Source: Chloroflexota bacterium (GTDB lineage Bacteria > Chloroflexota > Anaerolineae > VGOG01). From it: DNA of 64,000 bases. The stretch lies in NCBI GenBank assembly GCA_030611885.1, contig JAUWOY010000008.1, positions 1 to 64,000 on the forward strand, given 5' to 3'. The translations under genes were made by a program, and so were the position numbers. Under the pieces are notes generated by a model. The model was not told the DNA's origin. It ran no database searches and saw only the letters and a list, made by a program, of their open reading frames with translations. Below, one piece after another: positions 10,274 to 19,200 of this stretch (the stretch's first letter is position 1; each line of letters opens with the position of its first letter).

Positions 10274-10302
10274 TTGGTCATGCGGGAAGAATGTGGTATA
10301 AT
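10274..10302 (+). promoter_or_regulatory. Promoter of the ABC-F gene
   Basis: TTGGTC and a perfect TATAAT are 17 bases apart, about 40 bases before the ATG. Its position argues against the upstream TTG at 10274 as a start codon. Confidence 0.7.
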
Positions 10303-10345
10303 TCTAGCATCCCATCCCCACTGGAGTCAAGAGGTTGATCGAGAG

Positions 10346-12199
10346 ATGTCTATCGTAACGGCCAATGAACTAGCTAAATCCTACGGCGCTCAGGACGTCT
10401 TCTGGGGCGTTTCCCTCCGGATCGCCAGGGGCGACAAGGTCGCTCTGGTAGGCCGCAACGGCACGGGCAAGACGACGCTGTTGCGCATCATAGCCAGCTT
10501 GGATACCCCAACGGCGGGCCGGGTGTACAGAGCTCGGAACCTGCGTATCGCCTACCTGCCCCAAGAAGCCGAGCTGCCGAGCCAGCGCACTCTCTACGAT
10601 GAGATGCTGACCGTCTTCACTGACCTGCGGGCTCAACAAGCCGAGCTGCGCCGTCTGGAACAGCAGATGGCCGACCCTGCCCAGCGCGAAGAGGCCATGC
10701 AGCGCTACGGGGAGGCGCTGCAAGCGTTTGAGCTGGCCGGCGGCTACCGATACGAAAGCGAGATAAAGATGGTTCTGGCTGGTCTGGGCTTCCCGCAGGA
10801 GGAACAACACCAGCCCCTGAGCATCCTCAGCGGCGGTCAGAAGACGAGAGCCCTGCTGGCCAAGCTACTCCTCTCCGAGCCAGATTTGCTCCTCCTGGAT
10901 GAGCCTACCAATCACCTGGACCTGGCAGCCACCCAATGGCTGGAAGAGTACTTAGCCAACTGGAGAGGCAGCCTGGTGGTAGTAGCCCACGATCGTTACT
11001 TCCTGGACAAGGTAGCAGGAAGGGTCTGGGAGCTAGCCTTTGGTCGCCTGGAGGATTACCCCGGCAACTACAGCCGTTATTCGACCTTGCGAGTCGAGCG
11101 CATGGAGCGACGCCTGGCCGAGTACGAGGCCCAACGGAAGCACATCGAGAAGACCGAGGACTTCATCCGCCGTTATATGGCCGGCCAACGGACCAAGGAA
11201 GCGCAGGGACGCCAGAAGAGGCTGGATCGCTTGCCACGCCTGGAGCACCCCCGCGAGGCCAAGAAGATAAGCCTCTCTATTGAGACCGACCTGCGCGGCG
11301 GCGACCTCGTCCTCGTCACTGAGCACCTGACCATCGGCTACCAGCCCGACCCATCTCTTTTCACCTGTCCAGACCTCTGCCTCCGCCGTGGCGAACGGGC
11401 AGCCCTCCTCGGCCCCAACGGCTCGGGCAAGACCACTTTTCTGAAGACCGTCATCGGCCAGGTACCCCCCCTGGACGGGCTGATGCAGATCGGCCACAAC
11501 GTCAAGCTCGGCTATCTTGCCCAAGCCCACGAGGGTCTGGACAACGCGAAGACGATCCTGGACGAGATCCTCGAGGTCCGCAACCTGCCGCTGGAGAAAG
11601 CCCGTGGCTTCCTGGGGCGATTCCTCTTTTCCGGCGACGACGTCTTCAAGCTGATAGGCGACCTTTCGGGCGGCGAGCGAAGCAGGGTGGCCCTGGCCAA
11701 GTTGACTCTGGAGGGAGCCAACTTCCTTCTCCTGGACGAGCCTACCAATTACCTGGACATCGCTTCTCAGGAGATACTGGAGGAAGTGCTGGCCGACTTC
11801 AACGGCACTATCCTCTTCGTCTCCCACGACCGCTACCTGATAAACGCCCTGGCCACCCACGTCTGGATCATCGAAGATGGGGAACTGCGAGTCTACGACG
11901 GCAACTATTCTGATTATGAGGAACAAAGGAGCAGGGAGCAAGAGGCAAGAGGCAAGAGGCAGGAGGCAAGGGGCAAGAAGCAGGGGACAAGAAGCAGGAG
12001 ACGAGAAGCTAGAGCTGATGAGTTGGAGGAAAACATTGCTGGCCTGGAGGCTCGACTGGCAGCCCTGAGCGAGGAGTTGGTTGCCGCTAGCGTGGCCCAG
12101 GATGTCGAGAGTTTACGAGAGCTGGGGTTGGAATACCAGCGGGTTGACGAAGAGTTGCAGCAGCTCCTGGCTCAGTGGGCAGAGGCAGGTACGGCGTGA
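10346..12199 (+). CDS. ABC-F family ATPase (Uup/EttA-like)
   Basis: Two ATP-binding cassettes sit in one soluble chain with no membrane segments. Walker A is GRNGTGKTT in the first and GPNGSGKTT in the second. The signatures are LSGGQKTR and LSGGERSR, and the Walker B regions end in DEPTNHLD and DEPTNYLD. A charged linker (P-site tRNA interaction motif) joins them, so it most likely acts on ribosomes. The ATG at 10346 lies just after the promoter and replaces an upstream frame start. The C-terminal 90 residues form a predicted coiled coil. It is preceded by an Arg/Lys/Glu/Gln-rich stretch encoded by a 7-base tandem repeat. The stop overlaps coaE. Confidence 0.92.
   Translation: MSIVTANELAKSYGAQDVFWGVSLRIARGDKVALVGRNGTGKTTLLRIIASLDTPTAGRVYRARNLRIAYLPQEAELPSQRTLYDEMLTVFTDLRAQQAELRRLEQQMADPAQREEAMQRYGEALQAFELAGGYRYESEIKMVLAGLGFPQEEQHQPLSILSGGQKTRALLAKLLLSEPDLLLLDEPTNHLDLAATQWLEEYLANWRGSLVVVAHDRYFLDKVAGRVWELAFGRLEDYPGNYSRYSTLRVERMERRLAEYEAQRKHIEKTEDFIRRYMAGQRTKEAQGRQKRLDRLPRLEHPREAKKISLSIETDLRGGDLVLVTEHLTIGYQPDPSLFTCPDLCLRRGERAALLGPNGSGKTTFLKTVIGQVPPLDGLMQIGHNVKLGYLAQAHEGLDNAKTILDEILEVRNLPLEKARGFLGRFLFSGDDVFKLIGDLSGGERSRVALAKLTLEGANFLLLDEPTNYLDIASQEILEEVLADFNGTILFVSHDRYLINALATHVWIIEDGELRVYDGNYSDYEEQRSREQEARGKRQEARGKKQGTRSRRREARADELEENIAGLEARLAALSEELVAASVAQDVESLRELGLEYQRVDEELQQLLAQWAEAGTA
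11930..12013 (+). repeat. Heptanucleotide tandem array inside the ABC-F gene
   Basis: About twelve degenerate 7-base units related to AGCAAGA/GGCAAGA follow each other without interruption. The array is translated in frame as the basic linker in front of the terminal coiled coil. Confidence 0.85.
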
Positions 12200-13029
12200 A
12201 GTACATCATCGGCCTGACTGGTAACATCGCCACCGGCAAGAGTGTGGTATCGGAGATGTTGGAACGCCTGGGTGCCAGGGCCATTGACGCCGATGCCCTG
12301 GTTCACCAATTGATGGAGAAAGGCGCGCCCGTCTGGCAGGCGGTGGTGCGGGAATTCGGCCAGGACATCCTGTGCAGTGACGGGAGCATCAACCGCAAGA
12401 AGCTGGGGAGCATCGTCTTCGCCGACGAAGCCACGCTGCACCGCCTGGAAGCCCTCGTGCATCCAGCCGTCATCGCCCGCACCGAGGAACTGATCGAGAG
12501 CAGCCCAAAACCTGTGGTCGTGATTGAAGCCATTAAGCTCATTGAGGCGGGCATGCACCGTACCTGCGACGCTCTCTGGGTGGTCACTTGCCGCCAGGAA
12601 CAGCAACTGGCCCGCCTGGTGAAGCAGCGGGGCCTGACCGAAGAGGAGGCCCGGCAGCGTATCGAGGCCCAGCCGCCCCAGGAGGCCAAGCTGGCCCTGG
12701 CCGACGTGGTCATTGACAACAGCGGCAGCCTGGACGAGACCGGGCGACAGGTGAGAAGGAATATTTCCGATTTTCGATCGCCGATTTCTAAATCGAAAAT
12801 CGGCAATCAGCAATCGAAAATCGAGGGGAGGGAGCTTCTAATGTCTGTACGAAAACTTTTCAGTCAACATCCGCGCCTGGTGGCCTGGTTTATCCTGGCG
12901 GTGTTTATGGTGCCCATGCTTCTCTGGGCAGCCAGGGACGTGGGGCTTCTGGCGGGGCAGCTAGCGGCTTTGGTGGTCAGCACCATCCTCCTGGCCGGCC
13001 TCTGCGCGTGGATCATCGGGTGGGAGTGA
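12196..13029 (+). CDS. coaE: Dephospho-CoA kinase, fused to a hydrophobic tail
   Basis: The first 195 residues are a complete CoaE, starting YIIGLTGNIATGKS (P-loop). It phosphorylates dephospho-CoA in the last step of CoA synthesis. The GTG at 12196 overlaps the ABC-F stop (GTGA) and gives the normal N-terminus. Beyond the normal end there is no stop codon. Translation runs through a palindromic heptamer repeat (residues about 190-212) into 62 residues with two membrane segments. CoaE is normally about 200 residues and soluble, so this is either a repeat-mediated fusion or two cistrons sharing a frame. The next gene starts immediately after the stop. Confidence 0.88.
   Translation: MKYIIGLTGNIATGKSVVSEMLERLGARAIDADALVHQLMEKGAPVWQAVVREFGQDILCSDGSINRKKLGSIVFADEATLHRLEALVHPAVIARTEELIESSPKPVVVIEAIKLIEAGMHRTCDALWVVTCRQEQQLARLVKQRGLTEEEARQRIEAQPPQEAKLALADVVIDNSGSLDETGRQVRRNISDFRSPISKSKIGNQQSKIEGRELLMSVRKLFSQHPRLVAWFILAVFMVPMLLWAARDVGLLAGQLAALVVSTILLAGLCAWIIGWE
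12764..12826. repeat. Inverted heptamer repeat in the coaE reading frame
   Basis: Units such as TCCGATT, TTCGATC and GCCGATT are followed, after TCTAA, by ATCGAAA, ATCGGCA, ATCAGCA and ATCGAAA. The two arms can pair to form a hairpin. It has no stop in the coaE frame. Confidence 0.85.
12841..13029 (+). CDS. Possible separate 62-residue membrane protein within the coaE frame
   Basis: An ATG preceded by a strong GAGGGGAGGGAG ribosome-binding site opens the last 62 codons of the coaE frame. The product has a short basic N-terminus (MSVRKLF) and two hydrophobic helices. I do not recognise a family. It may be translated on its own and only appear fused to CoaE because the intervening repeat lacks stops. 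Confidence 0.5.
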   Translation: MSVRKLFSQHPRLVAWFILAVFMVPMLLWAARDVGLLAGQLAALVVSTILLAGLCAWIIGWE

Positions 13030-14031
13030 ATGGTAGCTAAAGCACTTCATAGAAGGAAAGAGTTCAGCGGCCTGCGGCCCGTAGACCCCAGCCGCGACAT
13101 GGCGCAGATAGCAGCGCTGATGGAGGAAGCGTTTGGCGGAGATTTGACCCAGCAGAGCAGAGAGGCCCTGCGCGAGATGAAAATGATGAGCCGCTTTGGA
13201 CCCTTCCTCTGGCTGCTGGATCGCATCAGCCCTGGATTCCACGAGTCATTCCGAGGTTTCGCCTGGGTAGAAGAAGGGCGCATCGTTGGCAACGTCAACG
13301 TGGGCAGAATCGGCCCTTACTCTCCCCGCTGGCTCATCAGCAATGTTGCCGTTCGGCCCGATTATCAGGGCCAGGGCATCGCCCACCATCTGGTGCAGGC
13401 GGCCATTGACCTGACCAAGGAGCACGGTGGGAAGTGGGCCATCCTCCAGATGTACACCGACAACGCCCCCGCCCGCAAGCTTTACCAGCACCTGGGCTTC
13501 GAACAGATCACTGCCGTGACAGAGCTGCGCTTGGAAAGGGTGAGGCCGGTAGCTCTCACTGAAGACAGTGCGCTACGTAGAAGAAGCTACAGCGAATGGA
13601 GGAAAGAGTACGAGCTAGCCTCGGCCGTCACCTCGAAGGAGGCCCAGTGGCTCAATCCAGTGCGCGCCGCTCATTTTATGGTGGGGCTAGACCAACGGCT
13701 GTCCAGGTGGCTGAGCAATCTGTTCACGGGGCGCAAGGACCATCGGTTGGCAGTAGAGAATGGTGGCCACTTCATCGCCACCCTCACCGTGCAGGTCTCA
13801 CGCTGGCGAGGCGAGCACAGCCTGGAGTTGATGGTTCACCCTGACCATCGCGGCCAACTGGAGGAAATGCTGATCACGGAAGCTCTCGGTATATTGAGGA
13901 GCTATCCAAAACGAGGTGTTGCCGTTAGCCACCCTGCCGAACATCAGGAGGCCATCGAGGCTCTCAAGCTACGTGGCTTCATCGAAAAGGGAACGCTGGT
14001 CCAGATGCGGCTGGCGCTAAGGGGAGATTGA
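13030..14031 (+). CDS. GNAT-family N-acetyltransferase
   Basis: The central region VAVRPDYQGQGIAHHLVQAA is the acetyl-CoA-binding motif A of the GNAT fold, followed by a typical NAPARKLYQHLGF motif. The 333-residue length suggests a second, degenerate GNAT-like half (residues about 200-330, with LELMVHPDHRGQLEEMLI). The ATG directly follows the preceding stop and uses the purine-rich end of that frame as ribosome-binding site. The substrate is unknown. Confidence 0.85.
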   Translation: MVAKALHRRKEFSGLRPVDPSRDMAQIAALMEEAFGGDLTQQSREALREMKMMSRFGPFLWLLDRISPGFHESFRGFAWVEEGRIVGNVNVGRIGPYSPRWLISNVAVRPDYQGQGIAHHLVQAAIDLTKEHGGKWAILQMYTDNAPARKLYQHLGFEQITAVTELRLERVRPVALTEDSALRRRSYSEWRKEYELASAVTSKEAQWLNPVRAAHFMVGLDQRLSRWLSNLFTGRKDHRLAVENGGHFIATLTVQVSRWRGEHSLELMVHPDHRGQLEEMLITEALGILRSYPKRGVAVSHPAEHQEAIEALKLRGFIEKGTLVQMRLALRGD

Positions 14032-14077
14032 AAGTGCTCACGCGCCTTCGCTAACAAAAACACATAGGAGGTGTGTC

Positions 14078-14461
14078 ATGCGACAAAAGTTACTATTGCG
14101 CTGGTTGATCAACGGGGTGGCTCTATACGTGGCCGACAAGCTAGTAGACGGCATAGGGGCTGATGGAAACTGGCAGGTATTGTTGTTCATGGCCCTTATC
14201 TTCGGCCTGGTGAATGCCCTGGTCCGCCCCATCCTCAAGTTCCTGACCTGCCCATTGATGATGCTCACCCTGGGCCTCTTCACCCTGGTGATCAACGCCC
14301 TGATGCTCATGCTGACTTCCTGGCTGGTGACACTGTTTGGACTAGCCCCCTATGTTCAAGGCTTTGGGTCGGCCTTCTTGGGCGCGCTGGTGATAAGCGT
14401 GGTCAGCTTCGTCCTAACCATGCTCATCGGGAATGACGACAAAGAGAAGAAACGCCGTTAG
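14078..14461 (+). CDS. Small membrane protein of the YvlD/DUF360 ('phage holin family 4') type
   Basis: The 127-residue product has four hydrophobic segments. The segment ALIFGLVNALVRPILKFL then PLMMLTLGLFTLVINALML is diagnostic of the YvlD family. Despite the common name these are chromosomal membrane proteins of unknown function, often linked to envelope stress. An AGGAGG site precedes the ATG. The last 38 bases overlap the convergent methyltransferase gene. Confidence 0.85.
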   Translation: MRQKLLLRWLINGVALYVADKLVDGIGADGNWQVLLFMALIFGLVNALVRPILKFLTCPLMMLTLGLFTLVINALMLMLTSWLVTLFGLAPYVQGFGSAFLGALVISVVSFVLTMLIGNDDKEKKRR

Positions 14462-15368
14462 GGGACTTTCGGGCGAAGGCTGTAAAGAGGTCGCCCAGGT
14501 TGATGGGCACGGCCTTAGCCTTCAGGCCGAGGGCTGTGACCAACTTGCCCATACCGCTGGCGATGAGGGAGCTGTAGGGCTCGATCCGGGTAGTCAGGTA
14601 TCCCAGCCGCAGGAAACGCCCCTGGTTGACCATCTTCACCACGGTGAAGCCCGCTTTCCTCAGCATCTCCCCCAGGGTACGGGGAGAAAAATAATAGAGA
14701 TGCATCTCCATCAGCCAGGGCCAGCGAGGTCCCATCAGCCTGGCCAAAGGGCTCTCGATGTTCATGGTATGAATGCCGATGAGCCCTCCCTTTTTCAGAA
14801 GGCGATGGCTCTCTCTCAATTCCCTCAGAGGATCGGTGAGATGCTCGATCACGTCCCACATGGTGATCACGTCGAAGGATTCCCCGGCTAAGTGCACATC
14901 GTCTAAAGTGCCATCTATCGCCTGCAAGCCCCTGCTTCGAGCCTCCCCCGCTGCCCAACGCGAAGGCTCGACCCCCCAGGCCTCCCAGCCTCTCTCCTGA
15001 GCGATCTCCAGGAATACCCCGATGTGACAACCTACGTCCAGCAACCTCCGGCCTTGGGTGGGGGGCATCAATTCCTCCAGGGGGCGGAGATTGCGCTGGA
15101 AGGTCAATACCCTCCCCTCTTGCTCCTCCACGTAAAGATCATCAACGACCTCTTCGTAGTTGTGGAGGATGGCGTTCGCCTCGTAACGTGGATTGGAATA
15201 CACCAACCCGCAGCTCTGGCATTTGACGATGGCATGGTGTTTGCCGTAGCCGGAGCTGGTACAACGAAAGTGCGCGATGTCCCCAGCAGTCGGGTCTCCT
15301 GGCAGGGTACTGGGGTAAAGAATCTCGTTATCCCGTGAGCCGCAGAGGTTGCAGGCTACGTATTCCAT
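14424..15368 (-). CDS. SAM-dependent methyltransferase with N-terminal zinc-ribbon-like segment
   Basis: CNLCGSRD near the N-terminus and CQSCGLVYSNPRY about 45 residues later form a four-Cys knuckle seen in Methyltransf_23-type sugar methyltransferases. RLLDVGCHIGVFLEIA is the SAM motif and DVITMWDVIEHLTDP the motif-II region. It lies 19 bases downstream of the polyprenyl-phosphate glycosyltransferase gene on the same strand. A role in glycolipid or exopolysaccharide modification is likely (inference). Confidence 0.82.
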   Translation of the reverse strand: MEYVACNLCGSRDNEILYPSTLPGDPTAGDIAHFRCTSSGYGKHHAIVKCQSCGLVYSNPRYEANAILHNYEEVVDDLYVEEQEGRVLTFQRNLRPLEELMPPTQGRRLLDVGCHIGVFLEIAQERGWEAWGVEPSRWAAGEARSRGLQAIDGTLDDVHLAGESFDVITMWDVIEHLTDPLRELRESHRLLKKGGLIGIHTMNIESPLARLMGPRWPWLMEMHLYYFSPRTLGEMLRKAGFTVVKMVNQGRFLRLGYLTTRIEPYSSLIASGMGKLVTALGLKAKAVPINLGDLFTAFARKSPNGVSSLCRHSR

Positions 15369-15387
15369 TAATTATCCCCTTGCTCAA

Positions 15388-16110
15388 CTAACCTCGACGA
15401 AAGATTCGTTCCCAGCCCAAACACAACACGGTGTACAGGGCTTTGAAGATCTCACGCCGGGAGATCTTGGAAGCTCCGTGGCGCCTGTCCTCGAAGATGA
15501 TGGGCGCTTCGCCGATCTCCCACCCCCTTCGCTGGCACTTATAGAGTATTTCGATCAAAAAGGAGTAGCCATCGGAGAAAATCTCGTCCAGCTCGATGGA
15601 CTCCAGCACCTCGCGACGATAGCAGCGGAAGCCAGCGGTGCAGTCATGAACCTTGAGGCCCAGCACCAGGCGAGCAAAGGTATTGGCTCCTCTGCTCAGG
15701 ATTCGTCGCTGTAAACCCCAATTAACTGTACCCCCTCCATCAACGTAGCGGGAACCGATAACCAGTTGAGCATCCTGGCTCCTGGCTACCAGGTCGGGTA
15801 TGTAGCCAGGATGGTGGGAGAAATCGGCGTCCATAGTCACAATACAGTCAGCTCCCCAGGCTAGCGCCGCTTTGAAGCCCGCGATATAGGCGGTGCCCAA
15901 ACCCAGCTTGGCAGGGCGATGTATGACTTTGACGCCTCGATACGCCTTTGCCAGTTCATCGGCTATCTCCCCCGTGCCGTCAGGCGAGTTGTCATCAACG
16001 ATGATGATCTCGGTGGTGTCACCCAGAGCCAAAATCTCCTTTGCCAGGGCCTCAATGTTGTCACTTTCGTTATAGGTAGGGATGATGACGGCTATCGCTA
16101 CGGTCTTCAT
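15388..16110 (-). CDS. Polyprenol-phosphate mannose synthase-like glycosyltransferase (GT2)
   Basis: The 240-residue protein matches the DPM1 class. VIIPTYNESDNIEAL starts the GT-A fold, IIVDDNSPDGTGE binds the nucleotide, TMDADFSHHP contains the DxD, and GSRYVDGGGTVNWGL is the characteristic acceptor-side segment. It transfers mannose or a related sugar from a nucleotide donor to a polyprenyl phosphate at the inner membrane, feeding membrane glycosyltransferases. AAAGGACGAGG precedes the ATG. Confidence 0.9.
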   Translation of the reverse strand: MKTVAIAVIIPTYNESDNIEALAKEILALGDTTEIIIVDDNSPDGTGEIADELAKAYRGVKVIHRPAKLGLGTAYIAGFKAALAWGADCIVTMDADFSHHPGYIPDLVARSQDAQLVIGSRYVDGGGTVNWGLQRRILSRGANTFARLVLGLKVHDCTAGFRCYRREVLESIELDEIFSDGYSFLIEILYKCQRRGWEIGEAPIIFEDRRHGASKISRREIFKALYTVLCLGWERIFRRG

Positions 16111-16148
16111 ACCTCGTCCTTTCCATGGGATGGGGAGAAGTCGCCTTT

Positions 16149-16178
16149 ATTATACCACAATCTCACCCATTCCAACAA
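16149..16178 (-). promoter_or_regulatory. Promoter of the polyprenyl-phosphate glycosyltransferase gene
   Basis: On the minus strand TATAAT lies 18 bases after TTGTTG, about 40 bases before the ATG. Confidence 0.5.
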
Positions 16179-16253
16179 AAAGCCACCGGTGAATCTTCCC
16201 GATGGCTTTTTATAGTCGCGGGTGATGAGACCAGCTTAAGCGGTCTCGTCACC
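16177..16253 (-). terminator. Double hairpin terminator after the giant repeat gene
   Basis: One stem pairs GGTGATGAGACC with GGTCTCGTCACC. A second pairs AAAAAGCCA with TGGCTTTTT and carries the T-run. Both lie between the stop of the giant gene and the next promoter. Confidence 0.7.
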
Positions 16254-16293
16254 TTCTATGGCTATGGTGACACATGTTTCTGGCAACAGAGAA

Positions 16294-19200
16294 TCAGTAA
16301 GCCTTGAGGATTGTAGGTAGATAGATCTTGAACGCGGGCACGTAGAAGGATACATAGATCGTGTCCGGTATACCCTCACAGGTAGCTGTCACAGCGGCCA
16401 GGCCAGGAGTCTCGCTGGAGGTCAGCGTGGTCTCAGCCACACCATTGAGTGTGGTGTCGAGGGGGGGCCATACTCCTCCCAGGGTGGTGCTGAAGTAACA
16501 AGTTATACCATCAGCCACCATATTGCCGTACTGATCGATCACCGTAGCCCAAACCGTTGACGTAGATACCCCGTTGGCAGGGATAGCCATCGGGTCTGCT
16601 GTCACTGTCACGTTGTGGGGCGGATCCGGGCTGAAGACAACTTTAGTCGTGTGGTAATGCGAATCCGCCGTGGCGGTGATGACCGCCGTGCCCGCAGTGG
16701 TTTCTGAGGTCAGAACGGCCTCAGCCACGCCGCTGGTGGTGGTCTTGATAACCGTGTCGCTGCCCAGAATTCCCAAATTCGTGCTGAAGGTTACCTCCGT
16801 CCCATCGGCCACGTAATTGCCACCGATGTCCTTTACCGTGGCCTGGATATTTGAGGTGTGCCCATTAAGGGCGATATTCAGTGGGTCTGCCACCACGCTA
16901 ATGTAGAATGGGAGGCCGACGGTGAAGATCACATCAACCGACCCTTCCGCTGGGCCAGAAATGGCCATGACGGTTGCCGTTCCCGTGGTTTCTTTAGAGG
17001 TTAGCGTGGTTACAGCCATCCCCTCGTCTGTAGCATCGGAGGGAGGCGATACGCTTCCCAGGGTGGTGATAAAGTCTACGTTGGTTCCATTGGTCACATT
17101 GTTGCCATAACGATCTTTCACCGTAGCCGTTATGAGCGAAGTGGCTCCACCAATAGGAATGTGGGTCGGATCAGCCGTAACGTCTATGCTAAAGGGCGGC
17201 CCGGCCGCGACTTTAACGGTCGCGGTGTCGAACTTGGAGTCGGCGGTAGCCGTGATGTGAGCCACCCCAGGCGTCGTTCCCGAAGTCAGGGTCGCGACAG
17301 CTACTCCATCAGTCGTGTATTTGGTGGCCGTGCTGCTGCCCAGGCTGGCGAAGTCAGTGGTGAAGACCACAGGCGTGTCGTCGGCCACCGGGTAGCCGCC
17401 GACGTCCGTCACCGTGGCTGTGATGGTGGCTGTGCTGCCACCCACTTCAATAGTGGGTGGCCACGATTCCACAGTGATTGTGTACGGCGCCCCAACGATA
17501 AAGATCACCTGAGTTTGCCCCTCTGCCGAACCCGAAGTAGCGGTTATGTTCGCCGTGCCAATGATCAGGTCGGAGGTCAAGGTAGCTGTGGCCACTCCGT
17601 CGGCTGTGTACTTCGTGACCGTCACACTGCCCAAACTCCCCAGACTGGTCTCGAAGAATACCGCCGTCCCATAGGCCACCAGATTGTCATATTGGTCCCT
17701 GACCGTGGCTGCTATATCCGACGTGAACCCGCCGATGAGAATGCTTGTCGGGTAAGCCTCTACTGTCATCGTGTAGGGCAAATCAGGGTTGAAGGTTACG
17801 TTCGCCGTGCCGTATTTGGAGTCGGAGGTAGCTGTCACCACTGCGGTGCCCGCTGTCTCGCCTGAGGTCAAGGTGGCTGTAGCCACTCCGTTGGCTGTGA
17901 ACTTCGTGACCGTGACACTGCCCAGACTCCCCAGGCTGGTCTCGAAGAGCACCGACGTCTCATCGGCCACGTTGTTATCGTACTGATCCTTCACCGTGAC
18001 CGTCAGGGTTGAGGTAAAGCCACCGACCAAAATGCTAGTCGGGTTCGCTTCCAACGTCACCGTATAGGGTAGACCGGGTTCGAAAGTCACGTCCACGGTG
18101 TCAGACACAGGATCGGCTGTGACGGTAACTGTTGCGGTACCCGGGACCTGTGAGGTCAGCTCGGCTGTGGCCACCCCACTGGTGGTCGTCTTGGTAACCT
18201 CGGTGCTCCCCACTTCGCCCAGGCTGGTAGTAAAGGTCACAACAGTTCTGTCGGCCACATTGTTATCGTACTGATCCTTCACTGTGGCTGTGAGTGTGGA
18301 GCTTTCCCCCACTGTTAGAGTCATCGGTCGGGCCACCAGGGTCAGCGTGTAGGGTGAGCCAGGCTTAAATTCGACTGTGGTTGTAGCAACCTGAGAATCC
18401 GACGCGGCCGTGATGATAGCCGTGCCTACCTCGGTCTCCGAGGTCAGAACAGTCGTGACCACTCCACCAATGGTGATCCCGGTGTCGCTGCCCAGATTAC
18501 CTAAGCTGGTAGTGAAGGTCACCACCGTGTTGTTGGCCACAGGGTTAGTGTACTGATCAGTCACTGTGACCGTCAGGGTTGAGGTGTAGCTGCCAACCCA
18601 GATGCTCTCTGGATCAGCTTCCAACGTCACTATGGCAGGCGAGCCAGCGCTAAACACCACGGTTTCTATGGCAGATGTCATACCGATTGTAGCGGTGATG
18701 GTCGCCGTCCCAGACTTCTGAGAAGTCAACGTTGTTGTGGCCACCCCGCTGCTGGTGGTCTTGGTGATGGTCTCGCTGCTCAGACTGTCAAAGCTCGTGG
18801 TGAAGGTCACCACCGTCGGCCCCACAAGGTTATCGTACTGATCTTTCACCGTAGCCGTGAGAGATGATGTCTCACCCACTGTCGGTTCCGTCAGATCGGC
18901 CACCAAGGTCACTGTATAGGGTGAGAGAGGCATGAACTCGACTGTGGCCATGCCAACCTTGGAATCGGCAGTGGCCGTGATGAAGGCCGTACCCGCCTCG
19001 GTCCCCGAGGTCAGAACAGTCGTGACCACTCCACCAATGGTGAGCCCGGTATCGCTGCCCAGACTACCTAAGCTGGTAGTGAAGGTCACCACCGTCGGCC
19101 CCACAAGGTTATCGTACTGATCTGTCACCGTGACCGAGAGCGTCGAGGCGCCCCCAGCGATCAGACTGGGCGGATCGGCCACCAGGGCCACCGTGGCGGG

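Noticed and set aside
10274-10345. TTG at 10274 as the ABC-F start
   Set aside because: This TTG is the -35 box of a good promoter, and the ATG at 10346 gives the standard N-terminus.
14078-14461. Prophage, because of the 'phage holin family' resemblance
   Set aside because: The YvlD/DUF360 family is chromosomal; there are no other phage genes nearby.
17161-17865. A 234-residue + strand open frame within the giant gene
   Set aside because: It lies antisense to Ig-like repeats and its repeats mirror the coding period; several similar antisense frames occur along the array.
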